Below are positions 43,735-55,000 of a DNA stretch of 60,000 bases, in pieces. Origin of the DNA: Lineus longissimus (taxonomy: Eukaryota > Nemertea > Pilidiophora > Heteronemertea > Lineidae); contig NC_088322.1 of assembly GCF_910592395.1 (NCBI RefSeq), positions 6,569,431 to 6,629,430 of the forward strand. The letters are read 5' to 3'. Made by a program: the position numbers and the translations under genes. The notes under the pieces are model-generated. The model did no database searches. It was not told the origin of the DNA and saw only the letters and a program-made list of their open reading frames with translations. Every line of letters begins with the position of its first letter. The first letter of the stretch is position 1.

Positions 43735-46370
43735 TTTGTTTACAATTACTATAGCACGTGAGGAAATGGCACTTCGCCAAAACAGTAGGATATATAACCG
43801 TCGATTCAGAGGGAGGTAACGTTTTAAAGGGAGATAACGCCGTCTTGACGTGGGGATAAGGGTGGGCCGAGCGACGGCGGTGCTGACGGTGGGGAGTTGA
43901 CCTCGGGCTCCGCAGTCTGCGAACCATCGCCCGCAACTCCTCCGCGCCGCGTGCCGGTTATGATGTGCGGCGAACGTGTTCGAATGCGGGCTTGGTGATT
44001 GCTCCCCGAATCTGGTGATTAAAAGCAATTCGCCGTTCATTACTCCGAGTGAAAGACCGTGCGTTTGTACCGTTCTTCGCCGAGTGCAAATACTTCTCTT
44101 CTTGGTAAAGAAGAACGTGTTTTCCTTCGGCCCAGGCCGCCTATACGCGCGGTGTCTACAGAGACGAGCATTCGCTCGCTCTTGCTTTTGGTACTTTGGC
44201 CCTTTGCCGGTGTTGTTGGTGGAGTCGATGTGTGTATTACAGGCAGTGTGCTTGGCGTTGCCGTTTTTTTTGGACTGGTTGTGGGCGTTCTTTGCCTCGG
44301 GCGGGGGGGAGTTGGGCCGAAAGAAGTCTGAACGGTGGTTCATTCGGGCTCTAGCTATCCTGCCGACAGGCATGAATTGTCTGCACGATCGGTGGACGGA
44401 TACAAAAGTGGACATCGGGAGCCATGACCCGTCTTGAGAAGTGTATGGGCCAGGGCGGGAGATTATGAAGGAGTCATCCCAAGGAGCAGTTCCAGGATGC
44501 GAGAGGACAAGCCGTCTTCTCCCGCCAATGGCCCGCATCCTAAAATGTGCTCAGAGGATGCTGCCTCTGTCCAAATCCGCCCATCACTGAACCCTCATCA
44601 GCCAAAATGCAGCCAGAGAATGCTGGAATTGTGGTGGGAAAATATTGGACGCAGTGGCTGTGTTGGCTTTAGTGTCAAATTTTCCACGATATCACGGTTT
44701 TATTTCTGCTGCGGCGGCCAATACAACCGTTTAGGAAATGAAATGATCCAAACCAACTTCATACTCGATGCTAGCCGGATACATCCATGTCTACACAAAT
44801 ATCCAGGACCGTAGGAAAACCGTCTAACGTTTCCCCGACACTAAATCCAGCATCGAACTCGCCCAATGTTTTCTGCTGGTGAGCCTAATGAAGCCGTCAC
44901 CGGCCCTGGCTGATCAAAATCCCACAGCTCTTTTTTCCAGCTTTATCGCTGGCAGTATTGGTGGCCGGCCACCGCACCTCCTTTCCGACTGGTCCTGGTA
45001 GCGTAACAGAGTGATTCTCAAAACCACACCGGAGCCGTCCCTCGCACGTATTGAGGATCGCGCGTTCACAGCCTTCCCATATCGCATGCAAAATTGCCGG
45101 AACAAGACCCCGGCCTGTGGCATGGTTCAATCATTGAATCTATGGAATGAAATTATTCTCTATCATTGACGGCCCTCTTAACGGTCTTGTCGCATCGCCC
45201 AGTATAGATGCGGGAAATGCGGCGCCTCGTCGAGATATTCTTAGCTCTGTGAAAAATGTACTGCCGACTGTAGAGCCACCTCCTTATTCCTCAAACGACA
45301 GCATATAGGTGGTGGCCTTATACCGCGTAATCTAGCTGAACAGGACGGACAATAATCATCTTGCTTCCCCTTGGACACGGCGATGGATTTCAACTTTGTA
45401 TGGTAGACCTCAATGTCAGGCGATCAAACAGAAGATTCCGGGGCACATCGGGCCTTTTAGATATGTTGCTAAATGGCACTAAGCGCGTAGGCGTTACCAA
45501 ACCAATACGTAAAGCTGACTGTTGTCCACGGGCCGCCACGACGCGATCTGGCTTTGCTCCTATGTTATAGAGGACACCGACCGGCCTCACAGCATCATTT
45601 CGCGGCTCAGTCGGGTTGAAGTGAAATGCGGCGATCAGGCGCTTGAAAAATCAGTCCTGTGATGAGTCGCCACGCCTCGTCTCCCCTCGACTGGGCGGGC
45701 ACCGATCGAGTATGGACCATTGTCGAAAGAAGGATGCCCGATTGCCGAACAGCAGCAGCAGCCACGGACTTGATATTCACTCATACTTTGGCCAATTACA
45801 TGTACGGTTACAATCCTGTATTGAGTGAATAAACTGCCGTTTTGTTTTGTGTTAGTCCATTTCCCAACAGCTTCGTTGTCGCCTGCTCGGCCTCGGACCC
45901 ATGGACAGCCACTATAGGAACCCGTTATCCACCTTTCTGAACAATCATTTTGGTCTTGGGGAGAAAATCCGGCAACTTTTGAAATTTTTCATCGGAGGCC
46001 AGGCCTTCTGGAAATTTCCTGATAACCGGCATGGCAGTAACGAGAACGCTGTCTCTCCATTCCAACTCGGCGGACCATCGAATGAAATATTTGTCAATCG
46101 TAGGCAGCCCATGGCGGCGGTGTACAGGGGGATTGGTGGCAAACCTCAATTATACCTATCGTTCCCCGTATTCCATTTGCCGAGGGGGAGTGGACCTGGG
46201 CCGAGAAGTGGCGGCTCACGTTTGTTTCGATAGAGGCGCCCCGCCTGAAGAAATTCTGTTTGTGGACTGCGGTTGGCCAAGGCGCAATGGGAGCTATTAT
46301 AGTGCGCCCTGTTTCATTTGGACGCTGAATTGGAGTGGCAAGAAAGACGATGCAGAGCAGAGTTTTGCAA
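43735..46370 (+). other. Left, unassigned part of the Polinton-like block
   Basis: GC-rich like the rest of the element but without any recognised domain in six frames. Open stretches occur (for example minus 44538-43720 and plus 46031-46375) but have biased, repetitive composition. A TATATAA box lies at 43791. The missing packaging ATPase and protease could be decayed here, but no Walker motif or catalytic triad could be seen. Confidence 0.4.
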
Positions 46371-46375
46371 TATGA

Positions 46376-46630
46376 GCCGGGCAAAATGCTGGTTTTTTTC
46401 GCCAATTTATTTCATCTGGTAAGTGCACGATTGCGTGGATGCCGTTTAACCACCAACCATCGGGCGATTCGAACATTACAAACCAAGTAAATTCGTTATT
46501 GGCCGGGAAAACTCGTTATTGGCCGGGAAAAATGCTGTTTTTTTCGCCAATTCATTTCATCTGGTAAGTGCACGATGGCGTGGGTGCCATTTAACCAACA
46601 ACCATCAGGCGTTTCGAACATTACAGACCA
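46376..46630 (+). repeat. Direct duplication of a 109-bp segment
   Basis: 46376-46484 and 46522-46630 are about 88 percent alike (TTTTTTTCGCCAATT, CATCTGGTAAGTGCACGA, then ACCATC.GGCG, ending CGAACATTACA). They are separated by a short repeat of CGTTATTGGCCGGGAAAA. The duplication lies just upstream of the dUTPase remnant. Confidence 0.85.
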
Positions 46631-46751
46631 CCACAATTCAATCATTGCGTCCAGAGACTGGAGGGGGGGGGGGTACACCAGCCATATTTTACCCTGTGGC
46701 GGGTCCCGCGCTGCCACTCACTGTCTTCACACGCCGCTATTGCCGTTCGAG

Positions 46752-47224
46752 ATGCACCGAGGGACGAGCGAAGAGGAGATTGTCATTCGTTACCGGCGGT
46801 TGAGTCCACGTGCCCGAGAACCGCTTCTGGCCACGCCTGATTCGGCCTGCTTTGACTTGTTCAGCGCCGAAACATAAACGCTCGAAGCAGACGACGGGAA
46901 AGAATACGTAGCCGTCCGTACGGATCTGACAGTGGAAATTCCATCAATATTTTACGGCCGTATCGAGTCTCGTTCGAGATTGGCGCTGCGTTGCGGCCTC
47001 GAAGCCTTCAGCGGTATCATCGACCCGGACTGTAGGGGAATTTGCAGGTCCTGATCAGAAACATCTCTAGTCGAGCCCAAACTATAACTAGTGGAAACCG
47101 GATCGCGCAGTGGGCCATTTTACCGAGGATCGCTCGTGTCGCCCGTTTTCAAGATACGCGCGACAGCGTGTTGGCGGCCAGTCAACGTTGCGAGGGTGGT
47201 TTTGGCTCAACCGGCGGATTCTAA
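46752..47224 (+). pseudogene. dUTPase remnant of the Polinton-like element
   Basis: About 157 codons. All five motifs of the trimeric dUTPase family are readable: motif 1 DSACFDLFSAE (46839-46871), motif 2 GRIESRSRLAL (46956-46988), motif 3 GIIDPDCRG (47013-47039), motif 4 GNRIAQWAILP (about 47093-47125) and the Gly-rich motif 5 RCEGGFGSTGG ending just before TAA 47222-47224. The frame is broken by an in-frame TAA at 46875-46877 and a frameshift near 47040, so no active enzyme is made. The enzyme hydrolyses dUTP and keeps uracil out of DNA, a typical accessory function of DNA viruses. The start ATG 46752 is the nearest upstream Met with suitable spacing to motif 1. Confidence 0.85.
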
Positions 47225-47748
47225 GCAGGACTCGAGTCGAAGCAGCGCGACTGACATGGCCTCAGTTCCCCATCGGCCGGTCAACATAAGCCCCGGCCTG
47301 TCGAGGATGCGAGGATACCGGCGGGATTTAACACACTTGCTACGGTCAACGGTACTTGTACGTATAGGCAGGAATCAGCGGAGGCCGTGCCATATGCTGC
47401 CGGCACTCGCAGCCAGGACAAATATGCCATATCGGAACGGGCCGAATTGCACCGGGAGGCGGGCGGTGCGCTGCGGATACGAAGCGTACGCACGGGCTCG
47501 GCTGATGCCGCATTTGCATGAGCTGTACAATAAAAGCATGGGCTGCTATTGCGCCCCAAAACTCCGCAATGGACACGTTTAAAAAAATACTTTGAGTACC
47601 GCCACTTGTAGGCCTGTGAGGAGCTCTTATTTTTAGTCGTGCCATTAAAGTTGCCTGTGGAAAAAATAAAAAACCCTCTGAATTTGGATGGCCAACTTCC
47701 GGGTTTTTGTCTGGTTTATCTCCGACCAACGGACAGCTTCTGGCGACA

Positions 47749-49373
47749 ATGTTTTCCGGGCCGAGGAGGTTTGAGGCCTTTATTACGTGTCCCTCTAACA
47801 CGCCAGTTCCGAAAGGACTACTTCCCAACAAGTTTGAAGAGTTCACCGTCCACTTGGACAAACCATTGCATTTACAAAATGTCAGAGACGAACCGGTCGT
47901 GGGGTTAATGGAAATCTCCTATGCGCATAGCTGGCTCAAAAAGTTCAGGGCGAAGGAGTGTGCTTACAAAATATTCGCAGTGGTGCGTGAGAGCCAATTC
48001 GTTTTAAGCGATTTCGGGCCGATGATAGCCGCTGGCTTCTGACGAGACTAGACTAAACGCGCTCTCCGTCTTTCGTTTTAAATGTGCGTTTTCCGGAGAA
48101 ACCCCCGACACTGGCAAAAGCCTGCCTTCCAACCGGCGTGCCTGCCACCGACTATCATTCCATCGAAGGCTTGGCTCGCGGGCTTAATGTCAGACGCCCC
48201 AAACTCGAAAGTATCCCTAATGGCCTATAGGGAGGGAAATTTTGCCTCAACCAGACCGAAAAAGTCCAATTTTTCTTGTTCCAAGGAGAGGCCATGTTTC
48301 TGCCAGAAAATGTGGCCCATGCCTTGGGCTTTGACCAGCAGAAGTTATTTTTTTACAGCGGTGAAGAGGCCGAGATGAAAGGTATTTTCCCCGAGGACGA
48401 GGAGGATTTCCAAGAGAAGTGGAGGCAGTCGGGACACTAGGTGAAGCCCGGTAAGTCGTCCATCAGAACGAGTGCGTCTGCGAGGAATAAGCGGACAGCA
48501 GGCTCCTTCATCGCGCCGCCCACCAACCCGGCCTCTAATCAAACGGCTAATTCGAAGGAAGGCAGGCAGACGGCGGGAGCAAAACGCAGTCGACGACCGC
48601 AAAGTGGCCGCTCAACAGAATCGATGAGCGGCATCAGTAGCGCCACCGCGCTAGCGCCTGGGACCCCTCCCGCAACCGATAGGAGGGATAGTAAGGGACG
48701 ACGAGGCCTATCGCAGTTGGGAGGCGGCACTGAGGAAGATCCAGAGGTGTCGAGCGACCGAGAAGAGGAGCCCCCCCCCGCGCAGGGCTCTGAGATGCGG
48801 CCTGTGGCTCCTCAGACCGTCGAGAGCAGCGGCGCAAAGTCGCCGCCCAACCAAGCCCGAGGTGGGCCGCGGACGGGGGTTAAGGCGGACGGGCCAGGAG
48901 ACGAAAAGGAGACTAGTAATGTCATTTCCGAGACGCCTAGAGGAACTAACGAACAAAACGACGAGCGGGCTGGCCCATCGACATCGGCGCCTAGTCAGCC
49001 GAACGCCGAATGGCGTATCCTGGTAAACCCGAGTGCGGTCGGAGATGCCACGCGTTAAAAGTTCAACGCCCAACGCCACCCCAGCCTCGTCTATTCGGCC
49101 TACAGCATATACGTTTATTGTTCATTCGTGGAAGAGAGCGCCGTGGGCAATGTCAGGGCTCCCTTGTTGCGCACGGTGCCCATCGATTCCGGCCAGCGCG
49201 GGAAAATGGTCAATCACACCTTTGCCAGGCCCCAGTACACACCTTTGAATTCGTGCTACATCACCGAGTTGAAATTTTGGTTAAATAGTGAGACCGGAGA
49301 GCTCAAAGAGTTCAGCTTGGGTCGCGTTATATTGACATTGCACTTTCGCACTAGGGAAACCATCAAAAATTGA
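47749..49373 (+). pseudogene. Capsid-associated conserved protein, interrupted by low-complexity block
   Basis: The N-terminal part (ATG 47749) carries FITCPSNTPVP, FTVHLDKPLHL and VVGLMEISYAHSW, the signature of a protein family found next to Polinton-type capsid genes in invertebrate genomes (recalled pattern: TLPSNSS, then a phrase of the VGLxEIxYPHSW type). The middle part (NVAHALGFDQQK, 48312-48347) and the C-terminal part (YSIYVYCSFVEESAVGN, then LLRTVPIDSG and LTLHFRTRE, ending TGA 49373) also match. A stop at 48040-48042 and frameshifts split the N-terminal part. Between middle and C-terminal parts lie about 200 codons of disordered sequence. Function in the virion is unknown. Confidence 0.65.
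48441..49058 (+). other. Pro/Ser/Glu-rich low-complexity ORF inside capsid-associated gene
   Basis: 205 open codons rich in Pro, Ser, Gly, Arg and Glu (for example TPRGTNEQNDERAGPSTSAP), predicted disordered, with no recognised domain. It sits exactly between two conserved halves of the capsid-associated protein. It may be a lineage-specific linker insertion or a separate small gene. It is open while its neighbours are broken, but biased composition alone can keep a frame open. Confidence 0.5.
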
Positions 49374-49440
49374 AGGGCTGTGATCACAGCCATCCAGCCG
49401 CAGATTCCCCTCCCCAACTCCGCCCCTCCCAAGGTTCAGG

Positions 49441-52255
49441 GTGGAAAAGGATTTTGGCCCCGATGGACGGATGGCTCAAATATTCGTTTACAGGCCGCCA
49501 GTCGGGCAAGGGCACGATCTATCCAACTTCATGACACGGGAAGCAGAGCCCCTGGTCAAGCACCAGTTGAAGTCACTCTTGGGCGAAGGCGAGGAACGAC
49601 GAGCGCGAGAGGGTGTGCCGCAAATCGGATTAAAGTTTCATCTGGCGAGTACGATTCACACGTGGCCAAACCGTGGTTCCAGACAGCACTCTTTCCACGA
49701 GCTGTGCAACAGCAGAAAGAGATTGCAGAAAGAATGGACGTCATTCACAACGATGGCTAGTGATGGACGTTCGACGGAGTCGACTCGCTACGATTGGTGG
49801 TGGCTTCTTTCCGACCTTTCGTGGGGGGGGGGGGGCGGCACTTAGCCCACGCCCAGTTGCCCGAGGCCTTACGCCTCAAAAGGGCACTGATAAATCCCCC
49901 TCGAGTGGAACGGTCGTGTTTCAAGGACTGCCTGCTTATACACGAGGCCAGCCGGCGTTTGGGAGTTGGCGAAAATGAGATAGGACGCCAGCAATTGAAT
50001 GTCTGGTGAAGCGTGTTGCGTGCCCCGGCGAACGTATGGAACGCTTGTGGATTTGCTGCTCTATCGGGAACACTACTTTCTCATCTCCAATTTGAACCGA
50101 TTGTTGGGCGGCCAGGTGGGGAGGCAGCGGAAGAAGTTTGTCTGCCACTCCTGTTTGACTCTACACACGTCGCAGGCGCGGCTAGAGTCACACTGGCGGA
50201 GTTGTTGCAGTCGCGAGCCGAAGCTGTATCGAGTGCCTGCCCGCGGTAAGAAGACTTTCGAATTTTGTCAGTTTTGTCTATTACGATTTCGAAACTATCC
50301 AAACTGAGGAAGCGCCGGGCAGGCGAAAACACCAGCCCATCGCCGTGGCGGCCGTCCGCATTTGCCAAGACACGGCGGAGTTTAATTCAGGGCTGTTTCA
50401 TCACGTGGGCTGAGATTGCGTGGCGCGATTTGTCGATTGGCTAGAGATGCAGGAGTGATTCTCGACATTCACACCGACCCATAGTAATGACGGCAGAAGA
50501 TTGGCACAAATTCCACGCCCAAACTCGATGTGAGATGTGCGGTGTGGAATTCGACGGAGGAAAAGTGCCCCCCTACCGGGGACCACTCGCATTTATCGGG
50601 GAAATATCGACGAAAACTATGCAATCGCTGTAATTTGACCTGGGGAAGCGAGCAGCGGTTCTAATTGCCAGTGTTCGCCCATGGCTCGGTGCACTTTGAT
50701 AGCCACCTCTTAATCAAAGAACTGGTCGGGAGGAGCCGGGCTGCCCAACGAAGGACAACCAAAATTTTGCCGCGTAACACCGAACACTACCTGACCATCT
50801 ATCACGAATCGTTTGTCATTTTGGACTCGTTCGAGTTTATGAAGACCTCCCTGGCCGCCATCGCCGAGTCCATGGACGAGAAAGGCAGCACCGTGGGCGG
50901 CGGGGTGGCAGCCTCGAGCGAGCAGCGTGTAGCGTTTCCCCTTCCCTGGGAGTATGCCGGCCGAAGCCAAGAACGCTACCGACTGCTGACCAGGAAAGCC
51001 GTGTTTTGCTATGACTTTTTGGATGCGGAAGAGAAATTGGCACTGCCACGACTGCCCTCCAGAGAGGATTTCTACGATTCACTACACGAACGCCGGATAA
51101 GCAATGAATATTACACCCATGCCCACTGGGTCTGAAAGCACTTCAAGTGTCGCACTCTATGCGTCAAACGAACCATTCCGCCCGCTTTCTGGTCGCCGCA
51201 CACGTACGATTTGGCCCTGCGTCAAACCGGCGACAGGAATCCGTTCAAAATCGGCCCCGAGAAACTGGTGGCCGACTTGAACGACAAAGAAGACTAAGTC
51301 ATCCACTATCAGAATTTGAAGTACTACCTGGCCAAGGGCATGCGCCTGAAAAAGATCCACCGCGTTTTGGCTTTCACAGAACGCGCCTGGATACACGACT
51401 ACGTCCACTTCATCACTGGCCAACGGCAGCGGGTAGTCCCGGAATTCGAAAGCTCATTCTGGAAACTGATGCTCAACAGCACTTACGGGCGGCTGCTTTT
51501 GGACAAGAGCAAACATATCAATATGAAATTGGAGCACAACGAGGAGCGGTTTCTCAAACTAACGGCCAAACAAATTTCAAATCGGTGACGTTCTACGACT
51601 GGCAGCTTGTCGGCGTTCAAATGCGGCCCGCAATGATCGAGATGCGAAACGCCCTGGTGGTGGGATTCACGGTCTTGGAACTCTCCAAGTTTCACATGTA
51701 CCGTTTCCACTACAATTACGCGCTGTCCGTGCTGGGAGGGCCGGAAAAGTGTCGCCTCTTGGTGACGGACACGGACATTCTGACCAACTCGGTTATTGGA
51801 CAAAATCGGATGTCTTCACCGAGACCGCGCCACACTACTTCGACTTTTCGAACCTGCCCAAAACTCACCCGTACAGCGAAGTGAACAAGAAGGTGAAAGG
51901 TACATTCAAAGTGGAATACCCGGAGCAAGTTATCACCGGCTTTGTGGGCATAAGGCCCCAAATGTACCTGTTTCGATTTCTGGAACGCAAACGAGTCGTG
52001 AAAGCCAAGGGTATCTAGAAGACCGCGGTGGCGAAATTGTCCTACGGCAACTACAAGCGGGCGCTGTACGCACCTGAGCAAACGCACACCTGTCAATTAT
52101 GAAAAGCACGAATTGCACACGGCCGAAATGAAGAAAAGAGGCCTGTCTTGTCTGGATGTCAAACAGTGGATTTGCGACGCGGGTTGAGCACACTGGCCTA
52201 CGGGGACTTTAGGTGCGCCATTAGAAATGACTGCAACGGCAACGGGGACGACTAG
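49441..52255 (+). pseudogene. Protein-primed family-B DNA polymerase remnant (Polinton PolB)
   Basis: Spread over several frames. N-terminal region: WSWTFDGVDSLRLVVASF and LRLKRALINPP (49760-49920). Then VDLLLYREHYFLISNLNRLL and the zinc-finger-like CHSCLTLHTSQARLESHW (50052-50200). Exonuclease-type segment FDSHLLIKELVG (50696-50730). Later, EEKLALPRLPSREDFYDSLH and KHFKCRTL (to about 51153). Motif B NSTYG (51475-51489), motif C TDTD (about 51765-51776) and the C-terminal KTHPYSEVNKKVKG and STLAYGDF. Between KHFKCRTL and the VIHYQNLK block, roughly 150-200 family residues including motif A (SLYP type) are missing. With the many frameshifts it is inactive. The polymerase would have replicated the element genome from a terminal protein primer (family knowledge). 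Confidence 0.88.
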
Positions 52256-52410
52256 GCGACAATTGAGAATTCGTGGCCGGCAGAAGAAGAGAGCCAGAGC
52301 AGCAGGTCGCCGAAGAGTTCTATCCCGCACCGGCACCGCCGTCCGACTATCCTTCGGATTCGAGCAGCGGCAGCAACGGCAGCAGCGGCAGCGAGGAGGA
52401 CTACTAGAGA

Positions 52411-53103
52411 ATGCAACCGGTCGCCGCCACACAACCACCAGCAGAACTGTCAGATAGGGAAAAACTTTTCGCCAGCATATACTATCGGCTAGACCATCCG
52501 GCCAGTTTCGGCTCACCGGAAAACCCTTTTGCGCCAGTCGAGCTCTCGAGCCGAACATCAAGCGCCAGGATGTCCACCGGTGGTTGAGTGGGCAGGAGAC
52601 CTACACGCTTCACCGGATGGCCAGGAGAAGGTTCCCACGACGGAAATCAATTTCGGCAGGAATAAACGACCAATTACAAATTGATCTGGTATCGCTGCAA
52701 AATTTGAAACGATACAACGAATGTGTACAGTACTTGCTGACTGTTATCGATGTTTTTTTGCGCAAGGCCTAAGCAGTTCCACTGCTAAAAGTGCCGCAGA
52801 AGTCAGCTGGGCCATCGCCCATTTACTTGGCCAGGAGTAGCTCAGGCCACGATTCGTCCAGACAGACCAGGGAAAAGAGTTTTACAATGAGCCCACACTG
52901 GAGGTGCTGAAGAAACGCGGCATCAAATTGTTCTTGGTGTATAGCGACGTCAAGGCATCATTGGTCGAGAGATTTAATCGAACTTTGCAAAACAAACTCT
53001 CTCGGATGATCACCAAATATCATGCGGATGAAACGAAATGCATTAGGAGGAATCATCAACGGCGAGGGAGGCAAAATTCGCGAGCAACTGCAGCCACCGA
53101 CTA
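52411..53103 (+). pseudogene. Retroviral-type integrase remnant (Polinton INT)
   Basis: Begins MQPVAATQPPAELSDREKL. Readable segments in changing frames: YYRLDHPASFGSPE, QETYTLHRMARRRFPRR, and the catalytic core with Asp in LQIDLVSL, Asp in VQTDQGKEF (52865-52867) and Glu in SLVERFNRTL (52967-52969), i.e. a D,D(33)E triad. Stops at 52770-52772 and elsewhere and frameshifts break it. The sequence after the Glu helix is short, so the C-terminal, often chromodomain-bearing, part is missing. It lies directly after the polymerase, as in many Polintons. Confidence 0.85.
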
Positions 53104-53453
53104 GAAAGAACTTTTTTCGGCCCGCGATAGTGAGCGGAGCGGCAGCAGTGGGACTAGCGTTATAAGAATCGTCGTGGCCGGAACATTAACTTCTGTATTC
53201 ATGTTTTATGCATCCGTTGAACATGCGCTGGCCGGTCGCCCAAACGAGCGCGGAACGCATGGTAGGGAGGCACGCAGCCACCAACGGTTCAAAGGCTGTG
53301 CGGTGGGCGAAGGAGGGAATGCGGTGATGGCGGAGACGCCAGCGGCGCAGCGGAGAGAAAACATTGCTCTCTGGCCGAGAGATTTATTTATTTGTTAACC
53401 CTTCTCCACATTGGCGCGTGCCGCCGCATAACCGACCAGCCCCGTCGCCATCC

Positions 53454-53460
53454 TATAAAA
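53454..53460 (+). promoter_or_regulatory. TATA box in Polinton-like element
   Basis: CCTATAAAACCG in GC-rich surroundings, in the gap between integrase and the next group of structural genes. It would start transcription about 30 bp downstream, a reasonable position for a late-gene promoter. Inferred only from sequence. Confidence 0.45.
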
Positions 53461-53801
53461 CCGTGGAGCGCCTACCCTCGGTGTTCGTGTGCGTTACACC
53501 CAATATCGGGGTATAGAACGTTCAACTATTATACGTTATTATCCTGGTGATGGTTGTTATTCCAGTACAGTACTGAAAAACAACAAAGAAATCGCGTTAC
53601 ATAGCGGCCCAAATCCGACTTTTCATATCATTTCACGGGGGAAAGCTGAAGGGCAGAAAAATAGGCCTGTGAGGGGAGCGAGAGAACCCTTAGTTTTGAT
53701 AAACGGAGGGCGGCGTTCGAACGAACACGACCAAAATCCTGCCGAATGCACGGTCGTACAGACCGACTATTTCAGGATGCACCGGACAACTACAAACACC
53801 C

Positions 53802-54238
53802 TTGCCCAACTCAAATCGCCAGCAGCAGCGGCGGCCGCCACGCCAGAAACAGAAACCGGAAACAGGCAGGGCCGGTGCCAGGGCCAGGGCGAAACGATTC
53901 AAGGCCGTGCAGCATTTGGATTTTCTCTTGCTGCTGGGCAGGAGCAAAGCGAAATGGGTACGCCAACAATTGCTCGAGTTGGCCAACAGGGGCCAATTGC
54001 AAGCCATTCTCGAGAGTGCGTGGACAATTTAAACGCCCGTAACGTACACGTGCCACCGACTCAAGTTAGACGTCTACAGAGGTACAGAAGATAAGTTCGC
54101 CAACTGAAACAGCGGGGCACTAGCGATCACAAGAAAAAAGAACTGCTGGCGCAGAGCGGAGGATTCCTGGGTTCGTTGATCCCGCTGGCGGTCAGTGCCA
54201 TACGAGGGCTTATCAGTAGTCTCACCGGTAAAAAGTAG
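53802..54238 (+). pseudogene. Small conserved structural protein remnant
   Basis: The N-terminal basic stretch is followed by HLDFLLLLGRSKAKWVRQQL. After frame changes, HKKKELLAQSGGFLGSLIPL and a hydrophobic Ala/Ile/Leu tail end in TGKK and TAG at 54236-54238. The basic helical start plus a QxGGFLxxL tail recalls a short protein regularly encoded beside Polinton/adintovirus capsid genes. Its function is unknown; a membrane-active or DNA-condensing minor virion protein is conceivable. Confidence 0.55.
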
Positions 54239-54324
54239 GAAAGGAGGAAATGACCACCACCGCCTGCCTTCTCCGAGAATGAAAGGGAGAGGGGATTCGC
54301 AAAAGCGGCCATCATTCTGTGATC

Positions 54325-55000
54325 ATTCTACAAGCTACATCAAGCCAAGCAAGATGTGAAAAGCGACAGCGAGGTCCAGGACGGCCAAAGGCGGGATGAT
54401 CGGGCGGCGGTGGCCGACACCGAACGACGACTACCCGCATCGGCCATGAAACGATTGGCCGACCAAGAAACGGGCTGCCTAGAGCCACCCTGCCTAGCAT
54501 AAAGCCAAGACAGTAGGAGGCGGCGCCAAATAAATTTGGTCGAACAGTACACTGGTCTGGTGGGAAGGGCACACCCGTTTTTGAAGAGAATTGTCAGAGA
54601 CTACGTGGATCGTCACTCGAACCGTGTACACTGGTACGACGACTCCTACGAAAATAATGCTGGATGGGGAACGACTGGGAGACACGAACATCATCCGAGA
54701 GTTGCATTTCCTGTTGGCGCCAGAAGAAGTCAATTACATATGACAAAAAGGAAGTAGATAATTGCGCACGAAACTTATCGAAATTGGCGTACCGTGCGGG
54801 TGGTTGGCGCCCCGAGAGGCTGGCGTGCCGGAGAGCGAGTGGGGAGAACGGCGGAAGCAAACGGCAGGTGCTCGGGGTGGAGCTACGGACGAACCGGCGA
54901 AACGAGGGGGCGGACTTGAACACCCGATACCGGTGAGAGTGGCAGCACGAGGGCAAAAAGCATCAGCAAGCGGAAAACCGTATCTCAATGGTTGAAAGAA
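54325..55000 (+). pseudogene. Unidentified Polinton-associated protein remnant
   Basis: Fragments in several frames: HPFLKRIVRDYVDRHSNRVH, then LDGERLGDTNIIRELHFLLA and KLIEIGVPCGWLAP. The order (helical stretch, tryptophan or basic patch, DGxxxxxxNI, closing IGVP) resembles a conserved protein of unknown function found between capsid genes of related elements. The assignment is from memory of the pattern only. Confidence 0.4.

Noticed and set aside
43720-44538. 272-codon minus-strand open frame
   Set aside because: GC-rich DNA with few stops; composition is Arg/Pro/Ser-biased, no domain, and opposite in strand to all recognised element genes.
46575-46660. QPSG-SNIT phrase resembling the C-terminus of large-virus capsid proteins
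   Set aside because: Too short, occurs twice in a local duplication, and no upstream capsid sequence supports it.
49441-53103. Reading through stops by an alternative genetic code in the Polinton-like genes
   Set aside because: Breaks include frameshifts and all three stop codons, so decay is the simpler explanation.
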